This document shows, piece by piece, positions 1 through 8,479 of a stretch of 64,000 nt of DNA. Numbering within the stretch: the stretch's first letter is position 1; the number at the start of each line of letters is the position of its first letter. The notes beneath the pieces are model-generated. The model saw only the letters and a program-made list of their open reading frames with translations, ran no database searches and was not told where the DNA came from. Source of the stretch: Blastococcus aurantiacus (GTDB lineage Bacteria; Actinomycetota; Actinomycetes; Mycobacteriales; Geodermatophilaceae). The position numbers and the translations under genes are program-made. The stretch is from assembly GCF_900102425.1 (NCBI RefSeq), contig NZ_FNBT01000001.1, positions 124,001 through 188,000 of the forward strand. The letters are read 5' to 3'.

Positions 1-1
1 G

Positions 2-490
2 CCGGACGGTGGCGCGCGCGGCGAAGACTTCAGCTGGCAGGAGCACATCCCGCAGACGACCGCCGACGGCATCGACGCCGACATCGTCGCCGCCATGGCC
101 GCGCTGCGGGAGCGGCACGGCGAGGACCTGCCGATCGTCACCGTCGGCTTCTGCTTCGGCGGCAGCCATTCCTGGCGGCAGTCCGGGGGCGACCTCGGCC
201 TGGCCGGATGCGCCGGCTTCTACGGCCGGCCCTCGCTCGTGGGGGACGCCGCGAGCCGCGCCCACCTGCCCACGGTCATGCTGATCGCCGGCGCGGACAA
301 GGCCACCCCGGTCGAGGACCAGCTGGCCCTCGCCGCCACGATGCGCGACGCCGGCGCCGACGTGGACGCCCCCGTCTACGACGGGGCGCCGCACTCCTTC
401 TTCGACCGCGCCCACGGCGACTGGAGCGAGGCCTGCCGCGACGCCTGGGAGCACGTCCTCGGGCTCACCGACCGGGTGTCCCGCGCCTGA
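2..490 (+). CDS. Dienelactone hydrolase family protein (5' truncated by window edge)
   Basis: The frame is already open at the left edge, so the N-terminus lies outside the window; about 162 residues remain. Dienelactone hydrolases are cytosolic alpha/beta hydrolases that open lactone or ester bonds in aromatic degradation or general detoxification. The nucleophile elbow GFCFGG (146-163) carries Cys where most hydrolases have Ser. It is followed by an Asp in GADKATP and a His in PHSFF, giving the Cys-Asp-His order of this family. The gene converges on the ABC-transporter operon, and a strong hairpin lies between them. An internal ATG at 95 is not the likely start because recognisable family sequence continues upstream of it. 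Substrate unknown. Confidence 0.88.
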   Translation, partial: PDGGARGEDFSWQEHIPQTTADGIDADIVAAMAALRERHGEDLPIVTVGFCFGGSHSWRQSGGDLGLAGCAGFYGRPSLVGDAASRAHLPTVMLIAGADKATPVEDQLALAATMRDAGADVDAPVYDGAPHSFFDRAHGDWSEACRDAWEHVLGLTDRVSRA

Positions 491-504
491 CTCCGGACGG
501 ACGA

Positions 505-546
505 CCGCGGCCGAGCCGACCGGGGATCCGGTCCGCTCGGCCGCGG
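505..546. terminator. Long composite hairpin, bidirectional terminator
   Basis: Perfect 12-bp outer arms (505-516 and 535-546) enclose a second perfect 6-bp stem (518-523/528-533) with a GGAT loop and a single C-C mismatch between the two. It sits between convergent stop codons (490 on plus, 570 on minus), so it can serve both transcripts. There is no T-tract, as is usual in high-GC actinobacteria. Confidence 0.75.
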
Positions 547-569
547 GACGTCCTGCGACCTGCTGGGGA

Positions 570-1601
570 TCAGGCGGGCGCCGTGGCCAGCTCCCGGTTC
601 CCCTCGGGGGCCTGCTCCCCCACCAGCGGGAAGTGACAGGCGACGAACTGGCCTGTCGCGACCTCGCGCATCTGCGGCTCCTCCAGCTCGCACCGCTCCG
701 CCGCACGAGGGCAGCGGGTGCGGAAGCGGCACCCCGACGGCGGGTTGACCGGCGAGGGCAGCTCACCGGTCAGGCCTGCGTCGGTGTGCTTGGCCTCCGG
801 GTCGGGCTCGGGGATCGAGGCCAGCAGCGCGGCCGTGTAGGGGTGCGCCGGGTGCGCGTACAGGGTGTCCGACGGCGCGACCTCGCAGATCTTCCCGAGG
901 TACATGACCGCCACCCGGTCGCTGATGTTCTTCACCACGGCCAGGTCGTGGGCGATGAACACCATCGTGAGGTTGTACTCGGCCTTGAGGTCCTCGAGCA
1001 GGTTGAGGATCTGCGCCTGCACGGAGACGTCCAGGGCCGACACCGGCTCGTCGCAGATGAGCACCTCCGGCCGCATGATCAGCGACCGCGCGATCGAGAC
1101 GCGCTGGCACTGACCACCGGAGAGCTCGTGCGGACGACGTCCGCCGGCCCGGTCGGGGTCCAGGCCGACCGCTGCGAGGAGTTCCTCCACGCGGGGGTCG
1201 TCGCTGCCCTTGCCCTCCCAGATGGACAGGCCCTCGGCCACGATGTCCTTCACCCGGCGCCGTGGGTTCAGCGACGAGATCGGGTCCTGGTAGATCATCT
1301 GCAGCTTCGTGCGACTGCGCCGGAGCTCGTCGGCGGACAGGGAGCTCAGGTCCTTGCCGTCGAACAGGACCTCGCCACTGGTCGGCCGGGGCGCCTGCAT
1401 GATCGCCCGCCCGGTCGTCGACTTACCACATCCGGACTCCCCGACCAGGCCCAGCGTCTCGCCCTTGGCGATGTCGAAGCTGATGCCCGAGACGGCGTGG
1501 ACCTTCTGCCCCCGCTCCAGCGGGAACTCGACCACCAGCCCTTCGACGCGAAGGACGATGTCGTCCTGGTCCCGCAGGTGCGCGGTACCACTGCCGGCCA
1601 T
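570..1601 (-). CDS. Oligopeptide/dipeptide ABC transporter ATP-binding protein (OppF/DppF type)
   Basis: Cytoplasmic ATPase, one of the two that power an oligopeptide-type importer. With the ATG at 1601 it has 343 residues, the family's usual size. Walker A GESGCGKS is at about 54-61, the signature LSGGQ at about 160-164 (followed by CQR where QQR is commoner), and Walker B LICDEP at about 181-186. The C-terminus has the Cys-containing FRTRCPRAAERC segment typical of the OppD/F extension. The start overlaps the stop of the upstream ATPase gene by 1 base (ATG at 1601, TGA ending at 1601), which indicates translational coupling; longer readings to 1820 only shadow the neighbour. It is the last gene of the operon. 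Confidence 0.95.
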   Translation of the reverse strand: MAGSGTAHLRDQDDIVLRVEGLVVEFPLERGQKVHAVSGISFDIAKGETLGLVGESGCGKSTTGRAIMQAPRPTSGEVLFDGKDLSSLSADELRRSRTKLQMIYQDPISSLNPRRRVKDIVAEGLSIWEGKGSDDPRVEELLAAVGLDPDRAGGRRPHELSGGQCQRVSIARSLIMRPEVLICDEPVSALDVSVQAQILNLLEDLKAEYNLTMVFIAHDLAVVKNISDRVAVMYLGKICEVAPSDTLYAHPAHPYTAALLASIPEPDPEAKHTDAGLTGELPSPVNPPSGCRFRTRCPRAAERCELEEPQMREVATGQFVACHFPLVGEQAPEGNRELATAPA

Positions 1602-2707
1602 CAGGCTGCTCCTGCCGTTGCGATCGCTGTGCTGCTGTCCAGGGGGGTCCCGGCGGCGGTGCGCCCGGCGGCCAGGTTGCGCGCGAGCGCGTCCTGACCG
1701 GCCGTCGTCCCCACCGGGAAGTGGCAGGCCGCCTCGTGCCCGGCGGCGTGCGGCGCGAGCACCGGCGTCTCCGTCAGGCACTTGTCCTGCGCGTAGTTGC
1801 ACCGGGGCGCGAACGGGCACCCGGGCCCCGGGTCCACCAGGTCCGGCGGCCGGCCCGGGATCGCGGCCAGTCTGGTGTGGCTGGGCTGGTGCAGTCGCGG
1901 GATCGACTTGAGCAGACCCTCCGTGTACGGCATCCGGGTGCGGGCGAACAGCTCACGGGTGGGCGCCCGCTCGACGATCCGTCCCGCGTACATGACCGCG
2001 ATCTCGTCCGCGCGACCGGCGACGACGCCGAGGTCGTGGGTGATGATGATCAGCCCCATGTTCCGCTCGTGCTGCTGGGTCTCCAGCAGGTCGAGGATCT
2101 GACGCTGGACGGTGACGTCCAGAGCCGTCGTCGGCTCGTCGGCGACCAGGAGCTTGGGGCCGCAGGCGAGCGCGATCGCGATCGTCACGCGCTGCCGCAT
2201 ACCGCCCGACAGCTGGTGCGGGTACTCACCCAGCCGCCGCTCGGCCGCCGGGATCCCGACGGACTTGAGGAGGTCGACGGCGTGCGCCTTGGCGACCTTG
2301 CCCTTCTCGCCCAGGTGGATGCCCAGGGACTCGGTGATCTGATCGCCGATCTTGGTGACCGGGTTCAGCGAGGTCATCGGGTCCTGCAGGATCATCGCCA
2401 TCTCGGCGCCCCAGATGGTGCGCATCTCCTTGTTCTTCATGGTCGTGAGCTCACGACCCTCGAAGCGCACGGAGCCCTCGCGGATGGTGTTGTTCTTCGG
2501 CAGCAGGTTCATGATCGACCGCGAGAGCACGGTCTTGCCCGAGCCGGACTCCCCCACGATGCCGAGCGTCTTGCCGCGGTCCACCCGGAGGGAGACGCCG
2601 TCGACCGCCTTCACCACGCCACGCGGGGTGTCGAAGTAGGTACGCAGGTCGTCGACTTCGAGCAGCGGCTCGTTGCCTCGGCCGTCCAGCGGCCGCGCGG
2701 TCGTCAC
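1601..2707 (-). CDS. Oligopeptide/dipeptide ABC transporter ATP-binding protein (OppD/DppD type)
   Basis: Second ATPase of the importer, 368 residues. Walker A GESGSGKT is at 52-59, signature LSGGM at 166-170 and Walker B LLVADEP at 186-192. A C-terminal oligopeptide-transporter extension has Cys residues (PFAPRCNYAQDKC), as in OppD proteins. The start is GTG at 2707, with GGGAG six bases before it, and it overlaps the permease stop by 4 bases. It forms the nucleotide-binding pair with the next gene. The C-terminal tail beyond the Cys segment is Ala/Thr-rich and somewhat longer than usual. Confidence 0.95.
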   Translation of the reverse strand: MTTARPLDGRGNEPLLEVDDLRTYFDTPRGVVKAVDGVSLRVDRGKTLGIVGESGSGKTVLSRSIMNLLPKNNTIREGSVRFEGRELTTMKNKEMRTIWGAEMAMILQDPMTSLNPVTKIGDQITESLGIHLGEKGKVAKAHAVDLLKSVGIPAAERRLGEYPHQLSGGMRQRVTIAIALACGPKLLVADEPTTALDVTVQRQILDLLETQQHERNMGLIIITHDLGVVAGRADEIAVMYAGRIVERAPTRELFARTRMPYTEGLLKSIPRLHQPSHTRLAAIPGRPPDLVDPGPGCPFAPRCNYAQDKCLTETPVLAPHAAGHEAACHFPVGTTAGQDALARNLAAGRTAAGTPLDSSTAIATAGAA

Positions 2708-3639
2708 AGGTTGCTCCCTCGGACGTCGAAGCGGGTGCGGAGCGCGTCGCCGACAAGGTTCAGCGACAGCACGGTGAGGAACATGGCGATCGACGGGATG
2801 AGCACGACGTGGGGGGCCTCGTTGAGGTAGCGCTTGCCGTCGAAGATCATCCCGCCCCAGGTCGGGGCCGGCTGCTGGACGCTGAGCCCGAGGAAGGCCA
2901 GCGTCCCCTCCAGCACGATCACCACGCCCATGGCCACCAGGCCGAACGCGGCCACGGGCAGCACCACGTTGGGCAGGATCTCCCGGGCGAGCACCCGGGA
3001 GTTCTTGGCGCCCATCGTCCGCGAGGCCCGGACGAACTCCCGCTCGGCGACGGCGAGCGTCGTCGCCCGCGCCACACGGGTGTAGATCGGGATCGACAGG
3101 AACCCGACGATCAGCGAGATGACGACCAGGCTGCGGCCGACGAAGGCCAGCAGGACCAGCAGCAGCACCAGGGCCGGGAAGGCCAGGATGATGTTGATGA
3201 TCGTCATCAGGATCGTCTCGGTCTTGCCGCGGAAGAAGCCCGAGATGATGCCGAGGAAGCCGCCCACGACCATGCCGATGGCGACCGCCGTGACGCTGAT
3301 CGTGACCGAGACCCGAGCACCGTGGACCAGCCGGGCCAGGGTGTCACGCCCCAGGCCGTCGGTGCCCAGCAGACCTGCTTCTCCGGGCAGCGCCAGCTTG
3401 TTGATGACGTCCGGCGTCAGCGGGTCCCTGACCGGCAGCAGATTGGCGAAGACGGCGCAGATGAGCACCACCACCAGCCAGACCGTCGCCATCCAGAACG
3501 TCAGGCCGTAGCCACGCTTCTTCTTCTTGCCGGGCGCCGCGGCGACCTCGGTGGTCTCCGCGATCAGCCCGTCGGAGACCGCCAGCTCGGACGTCGCCCC
3601 TGGGTGGGGAGCGCCGAGGTTCGGAACGGGGGTGCTCAT
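2704..3639 (-). CDS. ABC transporter permease (OppC/DppC type)
   Basis: Inner-membrane permease of 311 residues. A hydrophilic N-terminus with a KKKKR patch is followed by about six membrane segments. The EAA-type cytoplasmic loop (ASRTMGAKNSRVLAREILPN) that docks on the ATPases is visible. The motif GTDGLGRD after the first membrane segment is typical of OppC/DppC. ATG start with GGGAG four bases before it. It lies 42 bases downstream of its partner permease and overlaps the ATPase gene after it, so it is mid-operon. Confidence 0.95.
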   Translation of the reverse strand: MSTPVPNLGAPHPGATSELAVSDGLIAETTEVAAAPGKKKKRGYGLTFWMATVWLVVVLICAVFANLLPVRDPLTPDVINKLALPGEAGLLGTDGLGRDTLARLVHGARVSVTISVTAVAIGMVVGGFLGIISGFFRGKTETILMTIINIILAFPALVLLLVLLAFVGRSLVVISLIVGFLSIPIYTRVARATTLAVAEREFVRASRTMGAKNSRVLAREILPNVVLPVAAFGLVAMGVVIVLEGTLAFLGLSVQQPAPTWGGMIFDGKRYLNEAPHVVLIPSIAMFLTVLSLNLVGDALRTRFDVRGSNL

Positions 3640-3681
3640 GCTTCTCCCTGTGCGGTCGAGCGGTGCACGGCGGGCGGGGGA

Positions 3682-4641
3682 TCAGACTCTTGCCGCAGAG
3701 CGTCCATGCGAGATCCTCGGGTCCAGGTACGAGTACAGGATGTCGACGGTGAAGTTCACGACGACGTAGCTGACGGCGATCACCAGCGCGACGCCCTGGA
3801 CCATGAGCAGGTCGCGGACCAGCACCGCCTCCAGGAGGAGGCGGCCGACGCCCGGCAGGGCGAACAGCGTCTCGATGACCACCGAGCCGCCGATGATCGC
3901 CCCGACCTGCACGCCCGCGACCGTCATCAGCGAGAACGACGACGGGCGGAGGGCGTGCCGGAACAGGATGCGCCGGTTGGAGACGCCCTTGACGCGGGCC
4001 ATGGTCACGAAGTCCTGCTGGAGCGTCCCGATCATGTCGGTGCGGAGCAGCCGGGTGTAGACCGCCATCTCCGCGATCGCCAGCGACAGCGCCGGCAGCA
4101 ACGCCGACCGGAGGTTCTGCACCGGGTTGTCGGTGAAGTTCACCCAGCCCGTGGCGGGCAGGACGCCCAGCCACACGGCGAAGATCAGGATCAGGAAGAT
4201 CGCCACCATGAAGTTCGGCACCGCGAGGAGGCCGAAGCTCGTGCTGCTGATCAGCTTGTCGGTCCGCGTGCCGGCCCGGTAGGCCGACAGCATCCCGACC
4301 GGGATCGCGACGAGCAGCGCGATGATGATCGCCAGGATCCCGATCTCGGCGGTGACCGGCAGCCGGTCGATGATGGCCTCGCTGACCGGCTCGTTCGTCC
4401 GGTAGGAGCGACCGAAGTCGCCGGTCAGCGCGTCACCGATCCAGTGCAGGTAGCGCACCGGCAGCGGGTCGTCCAGGCCGAGGTCGGCGCGGACGGCCGC
4501 GATGGCTTCGGGCGTCGCGTTCTCGGCTCCCAGGATCTGCAGCGCCGGGTCACCGGGCAGCAGGCTGGTCATCAGGAAGGTCAGCAGCGACACCGCGAAC
4601 AGGGTCGCGAGCAGCGACGGGAGCCTGCGGAGTACGTACAC
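3682..4641 (-). CDS. ABC transporter permease (OppB/DppB type)
   Basis: 319-residue inner-membrane permease, partner of the OppC-type protein. The N-terminal RRLPSLLATLFAVSLLTF helix, the PGDPA segment and the EAA loop (ARVKGVSNRRILFRHALRPS) are characteristic of DppB/OppB. About six membrane segments are seen. The start is GTG at 4641; a GGAG overlapping the end of the upstream binding-protein gene provides the ribosome site. Only 6 bases separate it from that gene, so binding protein 1 and the membrane core are co-transcribed. Confidence 0.95.
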   Translation of the reverse strand: MYVLRRLPSLLATLFAVSLLTFLMTSLLPGDPALQILGAENATPEAIAAVRADLGLDDPLPVRYLHWIGDALTGDFGRSYRTNEPVSEAIIDRLPVTAEIGILAIIIALLVAIPVGMLSAYRAGTRTDKLISSTSFGLLAVPNFMVAIFLILIFAVWLGVLPATGWVNFTDNPVQNLRSALLPALSLAIAEMAVYTRLLRTDMIGTLQQDFVTMARVKGVSNRRILFRHALRPSSFSLMTVAGVQVGAIIGGSVVIETLFALPGVGRLLLEAVLVRDLLMVQGVALVIAVSYVVVNFTVDILYSYLDPRISHGRSAARV

Positions 4642-4647
4642 GGGCGG

Positions 4648-6324
4648 TTACTCCGTCGTCCAGACGTGGCCCCACATGACCTGGGCGCTGGCAGCACCGT
4701 TCCCCTTGGTGTCGTCGGGGAAGACCCAGCCGTCCAGGTTGCGCACCACGTCACGGGCAGCCATGACGGTGAGCGTGCCACCGCTGTAGGTGTTCGGGAC
4801 GTTCTCGTTGAGGACCTCGCCGATGGCCTCGACCGCAGCCTTGCGCTCCTCGACGTCGGTCGTGGTGCGCAGGATCTCGAGCTGCTCGTCGATCTCGGGG
4901 CTCTGGAAGGCCGTCATGTTCAGCGGCCCCTCCGTGAACGCCTGGCTGAACACGATGTAGGGGTCGCGGTCGGCCCCGACGCGGGTGCAGCCCATGTCGT
5001 AGTCACGGGCGAGCATGTCCTGGATCCAGGCCGCCTGCTCCTTCTGCTCCAGCTCGACCTCGGCACCCAGGACGTTGAAGAAGGCCTGGTAGAGCTGCGA
5101 CAGCTCGTTGAGGCTCGGGTCCGGCGGGCAGGTGAAGGTGAAGGAGATGGGGCTGCCGACCGGCTTGCCGTCGGAACGATCCGGGTCGTTGATGTACTCG
5201 TCGTACAGCTCCTGGGCCTTCTCCACGTTGTGCTCGGGGTAGGACTCCTCGAGCTTCTCGGAGTAGTAGGGGCTGTCCGGGCTGAAGAACTGGGTCTGCA
5301 GCGGGGTGACGCCGGCGCCGCCGAGGACCTCGATCAGGGCCTCCTGGTCCATGGCGTGGGCCAGGGCCTGGCGGACGCGGACGTCGTCGAAGGGCGGCCG
5401 GCTGACGTTCATCGTCGAACCGCCGGAGTTGCTGCCCAGGTGCTCGAAGTTGGTGACGCCGTCCAGCTCGCGCGCCTTGATGACGGTGCTCTGACGCAGC
5501 GACTGCATGACGTCGATGTCACCGCTCTGCAGGCTGGAGAGGCGGGTGTCCTCGTCGGGGATCGGCCGGAAGGTGATCTTGTCCAGGTGGGGCAGACCCT
5601 CCTGCCAGTAGTTCTCGTTCTTCTCGAGCTCGAGGCGGCTGTCCCGCTGCCAGGAGACGAACTTGAACGGGCCGGTGCCGACCGGGTTCGCGCCGGCGTC
5701 GGGGCCGGCGGCAGCAGCGGCGGTCGGCGAGAACGGCCAGCCGGCAGCGGCCACCAGGTTGTCCGGGAACGCCGCGTTGGTCTCCTTGAGGCGGTAGACG
5801 ACGGTGAGGTCGTCCACCACGTCCAGGGACGTCACGTCGGCGACGGAGGCGGCGACGTTCGAACCAGGCCTGGTCAGGTACTCGTCGAAGATCGTCTTCA
5901 GCGCCTGGGCGTTGAGCGGGGTGCCGTCGTGGAACTGCACGTCCGGGCGGAGCTTGAGCGTCCACTCCGACAGGTCGGCGTTCGGCTCCATCGACTCGGC
6001 CAGGTAGGGCTCCACGGCCCCGTCCTCGGTGCGGTGCATCAGCGGGTCGTACAGCGCGTAGGCGACGTTGACGCCGGGCTGGTTGAACGTGCCCTCACCC
6101 GGCAGCCAGCTGTTGGTCTCGGCCTCCAGGCCGACGGTGATCTCGCCGCCCTCGACCGGGTCGCCGGCCTCGACGGTCTCGGACTGGGCGCCGGCCTCCA
6201 CGTCCCCGTTGCCGTCGTCGCCGCCTCCGCCGCAGGCGGCGGTCCCCAGGAGGAGACCCACGAGGCCCACGGAAGCGAGGGCCCGCTTCCACGGACCTCT
6301 CATCGGGCGCCGATGTACTCGCAT
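4648..6324 (-). CDS. ABC transporter substrate-binding lipoprotein, family 5 (array copy 1, operonic)
   Basis: 558-residue extracytoplasmic solute-binding lipoprotein of the peptide/nickel (SBP_bac_5) family. It captures the substrate and delivers it to the permeases encoded just downstream. A basic N-terminus and hydrophobic core end in a lipobox with Cys at about 31 (LGTAAC). Conserved landmarks include YLAESMEPNADLSEWTLKLR, FHDGTPLNAQALK and NPVGTGPFKFVSWQR. The ATG at 6324 is chosen because GGAG lies seven bases upstream; frames reaching further upstream lack such a site. It is first in the operon with two permeases and two ATPases. By eye it is about 80% identical to copy 3 over the C-terminal half. 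Substrate not predictable. Confidence 0.94.
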   Translation of the reverse strand: MRVHRRPMRGPWKRALASVGLVGLLLGTAACGGGGDDGNGDVEAGAQSETVEAGDPVEGGEITVGLEAETNSWLPGEGTFNQPGVNVAYALYDPLMHRTEDGAVEPYLAESMEPNADLSEWTLKLRPDVQFHDGTPLNAQALKTIFDEYLTRPGSNVAASVADVTSLDVVDDLTVVYRLKETNAAFPDNLVAAAGWPFSPTAAAAAGPDAGANPVGTGPFKFVSWQRDSRLELEKNENYWQEGLPHLDKITFRPIPDEDTRLSSLQSGDIDVMQSLRQSTVIKARELDGVTNFEHLGSNSGGSTMNVSRPPFDDVRVRQALAHAMDQEALIEVLGGAGVTPLQTQFFSPDSPYYSEKLEESYPEHNVEKAQELYDEYINDPDRSDGKPVGSPISFTFTCPPDPSLNELSQLYQAFFNVLGAEVELEQKEQAAWIQDMLARDYDMGCTRVGADRDPYIVFSQAFTEGPLNMTAFQSPEIDEQLEILRTTTDVEERKAAVEAIGEVLNENVPNTYSGGTLTVMAARDVVRNLDGWVFPDDTKGNGAASAQVMWGHVWTTE

Positions 6325-6428
6325 GTATTTACTCCTTGACCAGTTTCGTGCCGGCACAGCGACGAGGCCGGCGAAGGCGCGTCGATGTGCGAGCGCCCAC
6401 AGCGCGTGCTGGGAGTCTGTCCTACGGG

Positions 6429-6444
6429 AGTGGGCTGCGTCACT
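6429..6444 (-). promoter_or_regulatory. 16-bp palindromic operator-like site, binding-protein copy 1
   Basis: Minus-strand sequence AGTGACGCAGCCCACT, centred on dyad symmetry with AGTG/CACT ends. It lies 105 bp upstream of the start codon. Equivalent palindromes occur at 103-106 bp before all four array genes. Confidence 0.6.
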
Positions 6445-6475
6445 AGGCGCCTCGCCACTCTCACCGGGCGCCGGA

Positions 6476-6494
6476 CTATGCGGTGCGCACAACG
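6476..6494 (-). promoter_or_regulatory. Conserved upstream block shared with copy 4
   Basis: A 19-base stretch reading CTATGCGGTGCGCACAACG on the plus strand recurs at 12230-12248 with one mismatch, on the far side of the 16-bp palindrome in both places. A weaker relative (TGTGCGGACCGC on the minus strand) occurs before copy 3. It could be an upstream activator site or the remains of the duplicated promoter unit. Confidence 0.45.
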
Positions 6495-6522
6495 CCGTCC
6501 CGGCCCCTGATCGGTGCAGGTC

Positions 6523-6552
6523 GGTGCGGTGGCCCGGCCGGGCCACCGCACC
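6523..6552 (-). terminator. Perfect 30-bp palindrome, terminator of binding-protein copy 2
   Basis: Two perfect 15-bp arms with no loop, centred at 6537/6538, lie 12 bases past the stop of copy 2. The next gene on this strand begins 200 bp further on, so copy 2 is probably monocistronic. Confidence 0.75.
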
Positions 6553-6563
6553 GCCGCGGACCG

Positions 6564-8252
6564 CTACCCGGCCAGCCAGGCGTGGCCCCACATGACCTGT
6601 GCGCTGGCCGCGCCGTTGCCCCTGGTGCCGTCCGGGAAGACCCAGCCGTCCAGGTTCTTCACCTGGTCCTGGGCAGCCATGACGGTGAGCGTCCCGCCGC
6701 TGAAGGTGTTGGGCACGTTCTCGTTGATGACCAGGCCGATCTCCTCCACGGCCGCCTTCCGCTCGTCGATGTCCGTGGTCGTCCGGAGGATGTCGAGCTG
6801 CTCGTCGATCTCCGGGCTCTGGAACGCCGTCATGTTGAGCGGGCCCTCGGTGAAGGCCGCGTTGAAGACGATGTAGGGGTCGCTGTCCGCCCCGACGCGG
6901 GTGCAGCCGGTGTCGTAGTCCCGGGCGAGCATCTTCTGGATCCAGGTGGCCTGCTCGACCTGCTCCAGCTCGACCTGCGCACCGAGGGCGCCGTAGAGCG
7001 ACTGCACCAGCTGCGCGACCTCGTTGAGGCTGGGGTCCGGGGGGCAGCTGTAGGTGAAGGAGAGGTCGGTACCGACCGGCAGCCCGTCGGAGCGCTCCGG
7101 GTCGTTGACGTAGTCGTCGTAGAACTTCTGGGCCTTGTCCGGGTCGTACGCCGGGTAGCTGTCGGCGACCTTCTCCGAGTAGTACGGGCTGTCCTCGCTG
7201 AAGAACTGGGTCGTCGGCGGGGTGACGCCCTTGCCGCCGAGCACCTCGATGATCGCCTCCTGGTTCAGGGCATGCGCCAGAGCCTTGCGCACCCGGACGT
7301 CGTCGAAGGGCGGCTTGCTGGTGTTGACCGTCCCGCCACCGGAGTTGCTGCCCAGGTGCTCGTAGTTGTCGATGCCGTCGAGGTCGCGGGCCCGGATGAC
7401 GGTGCTCTGCCGCAGGCTCTGCATCACGTCGATGTCGCCGCTCTGCAGGCTGGCCAGGCGGGTGTCCTCGTCCGGCATCGGGCGGAAGGTGATGCGGTCG
7501 AGGTGCGGCAGCCCCTCCTGCCAGTAGTCCTCGTTCTTCTCGACCACCAGCTGGCTGTCCCGCTGCCAGCTGACGAACCGGAAGGGGCCGGTGCCGACGG
7601 GGTTCGCGCCGGCGTCCTCACCGGCGGCGGCCGCCGCCGTCGGCGAGAACGGCCAGCCCGGCGAGGAGATGAGCAGGACGGGGAAGGCGGCGTTCGCCTC
7701 GACCAGCCGGTAGACGACGGTGAGGTCGTCGACGACGTCCAGCGAGGTGACCTCGTCGACCGACGCCGCCGTGTTCGCCCCGGGAGCGGTGAGGTACTCG
7801 TCGAAGATCGTCTTCAAGGCCTGGGCGTTCAGCGGCGTGCCGTCGTGGAACGTCACGCCGGGGCGCAGCGTCAGCGTCCACTCGGTGAGGTCGGCGTTGG
7901 GTTCCATCGACTCGGCGAGGTACGGCTCGACGTCACCGTCGGCCGTGCGGTGCATCAGCGGGTCGTAGATCGCGTAGGCGACGTTGATCCCGGGCTGGTT
8001 GAACGTCCCCTCCCCCGGGAGCCAGCTGCTGGTCTCGGCCTCCAGGCCCACGGTGATCTCGCCGCCGTCGACCGGATCACCCCGGTCCGAGACGTCGTTG
8101 ACCGCGCCGACCTCGGTGCCGCCGTCCCCGTCACCGTCCCCGTCGTCGCCCCCGCCGCCACAGGCGGCGCTCCCGAGCAGCAGACCCACCAGCCCGGCGG
8201 AGACGACGGCCCGCCTCCACGGACCTCCCACCGGGCGCCGACGTCCTCGCAT
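6564..8252 (-). CDS. ABC transporter substrate-binding lipoprotein, family 5 (array copy 2)
   Basis: 562-residue SBP_bac_5 lipoprotein, paralogous to its neighbours and lacking its own permease genes. The N-terminus mirrors copy 1 (RRPVGGPWRRAVVSAG), with the lipobox Cys at about 31 (LGSAAC) followed by a Gly/Asp linker. The conserved core (FHDGTPLNAQALK, NPVGTGPFRFVSWQR, CPPDPSLNE, GCTRVGADSDPYIVF) is intact, so it should fold and bind ligand. Its own operator-like palindrome and terminator make it a separate transcription unit. It probably feeds the single permease core encoded by the copy-1 operon. A different ligand preference is possible: the ligand-contacting half differs, for example GGKGVTPPTTQFF against GGAGVTPLQTQFF. 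Confidence 0.93.
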   Translation of the reverse strand: MRGRRRPVGGPWRRAVVSAGLVGLLLGSAACGGGGDDGDGDGDGGTEVGAVNDVSDRGDPVDGGEITVGLEAETSSWLPGEGTFNQPGINVAYAIYDPLMHRTADGDVEPYLAESMEPNADLTEWTLTLRPGVTFHDGTPLNAQALKTIFDEYLTAPGANTAASVDEVTSLDVVDDLTVVYRLVEANAAFPVLLISSPGWPFSPTAAAAAGEDAGANPVGTGPFRFVSWQRDSQLVVEKNEDYWQEGLPHLDRITFRPMPDEDTRLASLQSGDIDVMQSLRQSTVIRARDLDGIDNYEHLGSNSGGGTVNTSKPPFDDVRVRKALAHALNQEAIIEVLGGKGVTPPTTQFFSEDSPYYSEKVADSYPAYDPDKAQKFYDDYVNDPERSDGLPVGTDLSFTYSCPPDPSLNEVAQLVQSLYGALGAQVELEQVEQATWIQKMLARDYDTGCTRVGADSDPYIVFNAAFTEGPLNMTAFQSPEIDEQLDILRTTTDIDERKAAVEEIGLVINENVPNTFSGGTLTVMAAQDQVKNLDGWVFPDGTRGNGAASAQVMWGHAWLAG

Positions 8253-8355
8253 GCGTTCTTCTCCCCGACCGAAGGTGCGTGCCGCACGACGGCGACCATC
8301 CGCCGGCGCGTCGACCCGCGCGCGCCAGCGCGCGCCGTCGGAGTGTGGCCCATGG

Positions 8356-8371
8356 AGTGAGCCACGTCACT
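8356..8371 (-). promoter_or_regulatory. 16-bp palindromic operator-like site, binding-protein copy 2
   Basis: Minus-strand AGTGACGTGGCTCACT: arms AGTGA/TCACT around six bases, 104 bp before the start of copy 2. Confidence 0.6.
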
Positions 8372-8429
8372 ACCCGTCGCCGCGGGTCCACCACCTGTGC
8401 GCCGCGCGCGACTCGCGCCGGACAGCACG

Positions 8430-8460
8430 ACGGCCCGGGCGAGGTGCTCGCCCGGGCCGT
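8430..8460 (-). terminator. 14-bp perfect stem, terminator of binding-protein copy 3
   Basis: Arms 8430-8443 and 8447-8460 pair perfectly around a 3-base loop. It starts 19 bases beyond the stop of copy 3. The stem core CGGCCCGGGC is the same as in the copy-4 terminator, consistent with duplication of gene plus terminator. Confidence 0.8.
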
Positions 8461-8479
8461 GGTGGTGGTGCCGATCAGA

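Noticed and set aside
2809-6339. Very long open frames antisense to the transporter and binding-protein genes (up to about 1,180 codons)
   Set aside because: They mirror the minus-strand genes, are dominated by Arg, Gly, Ala and Val from GC-rich antisense codons, and show no protein family features. They are a by-product of extreme GC content.
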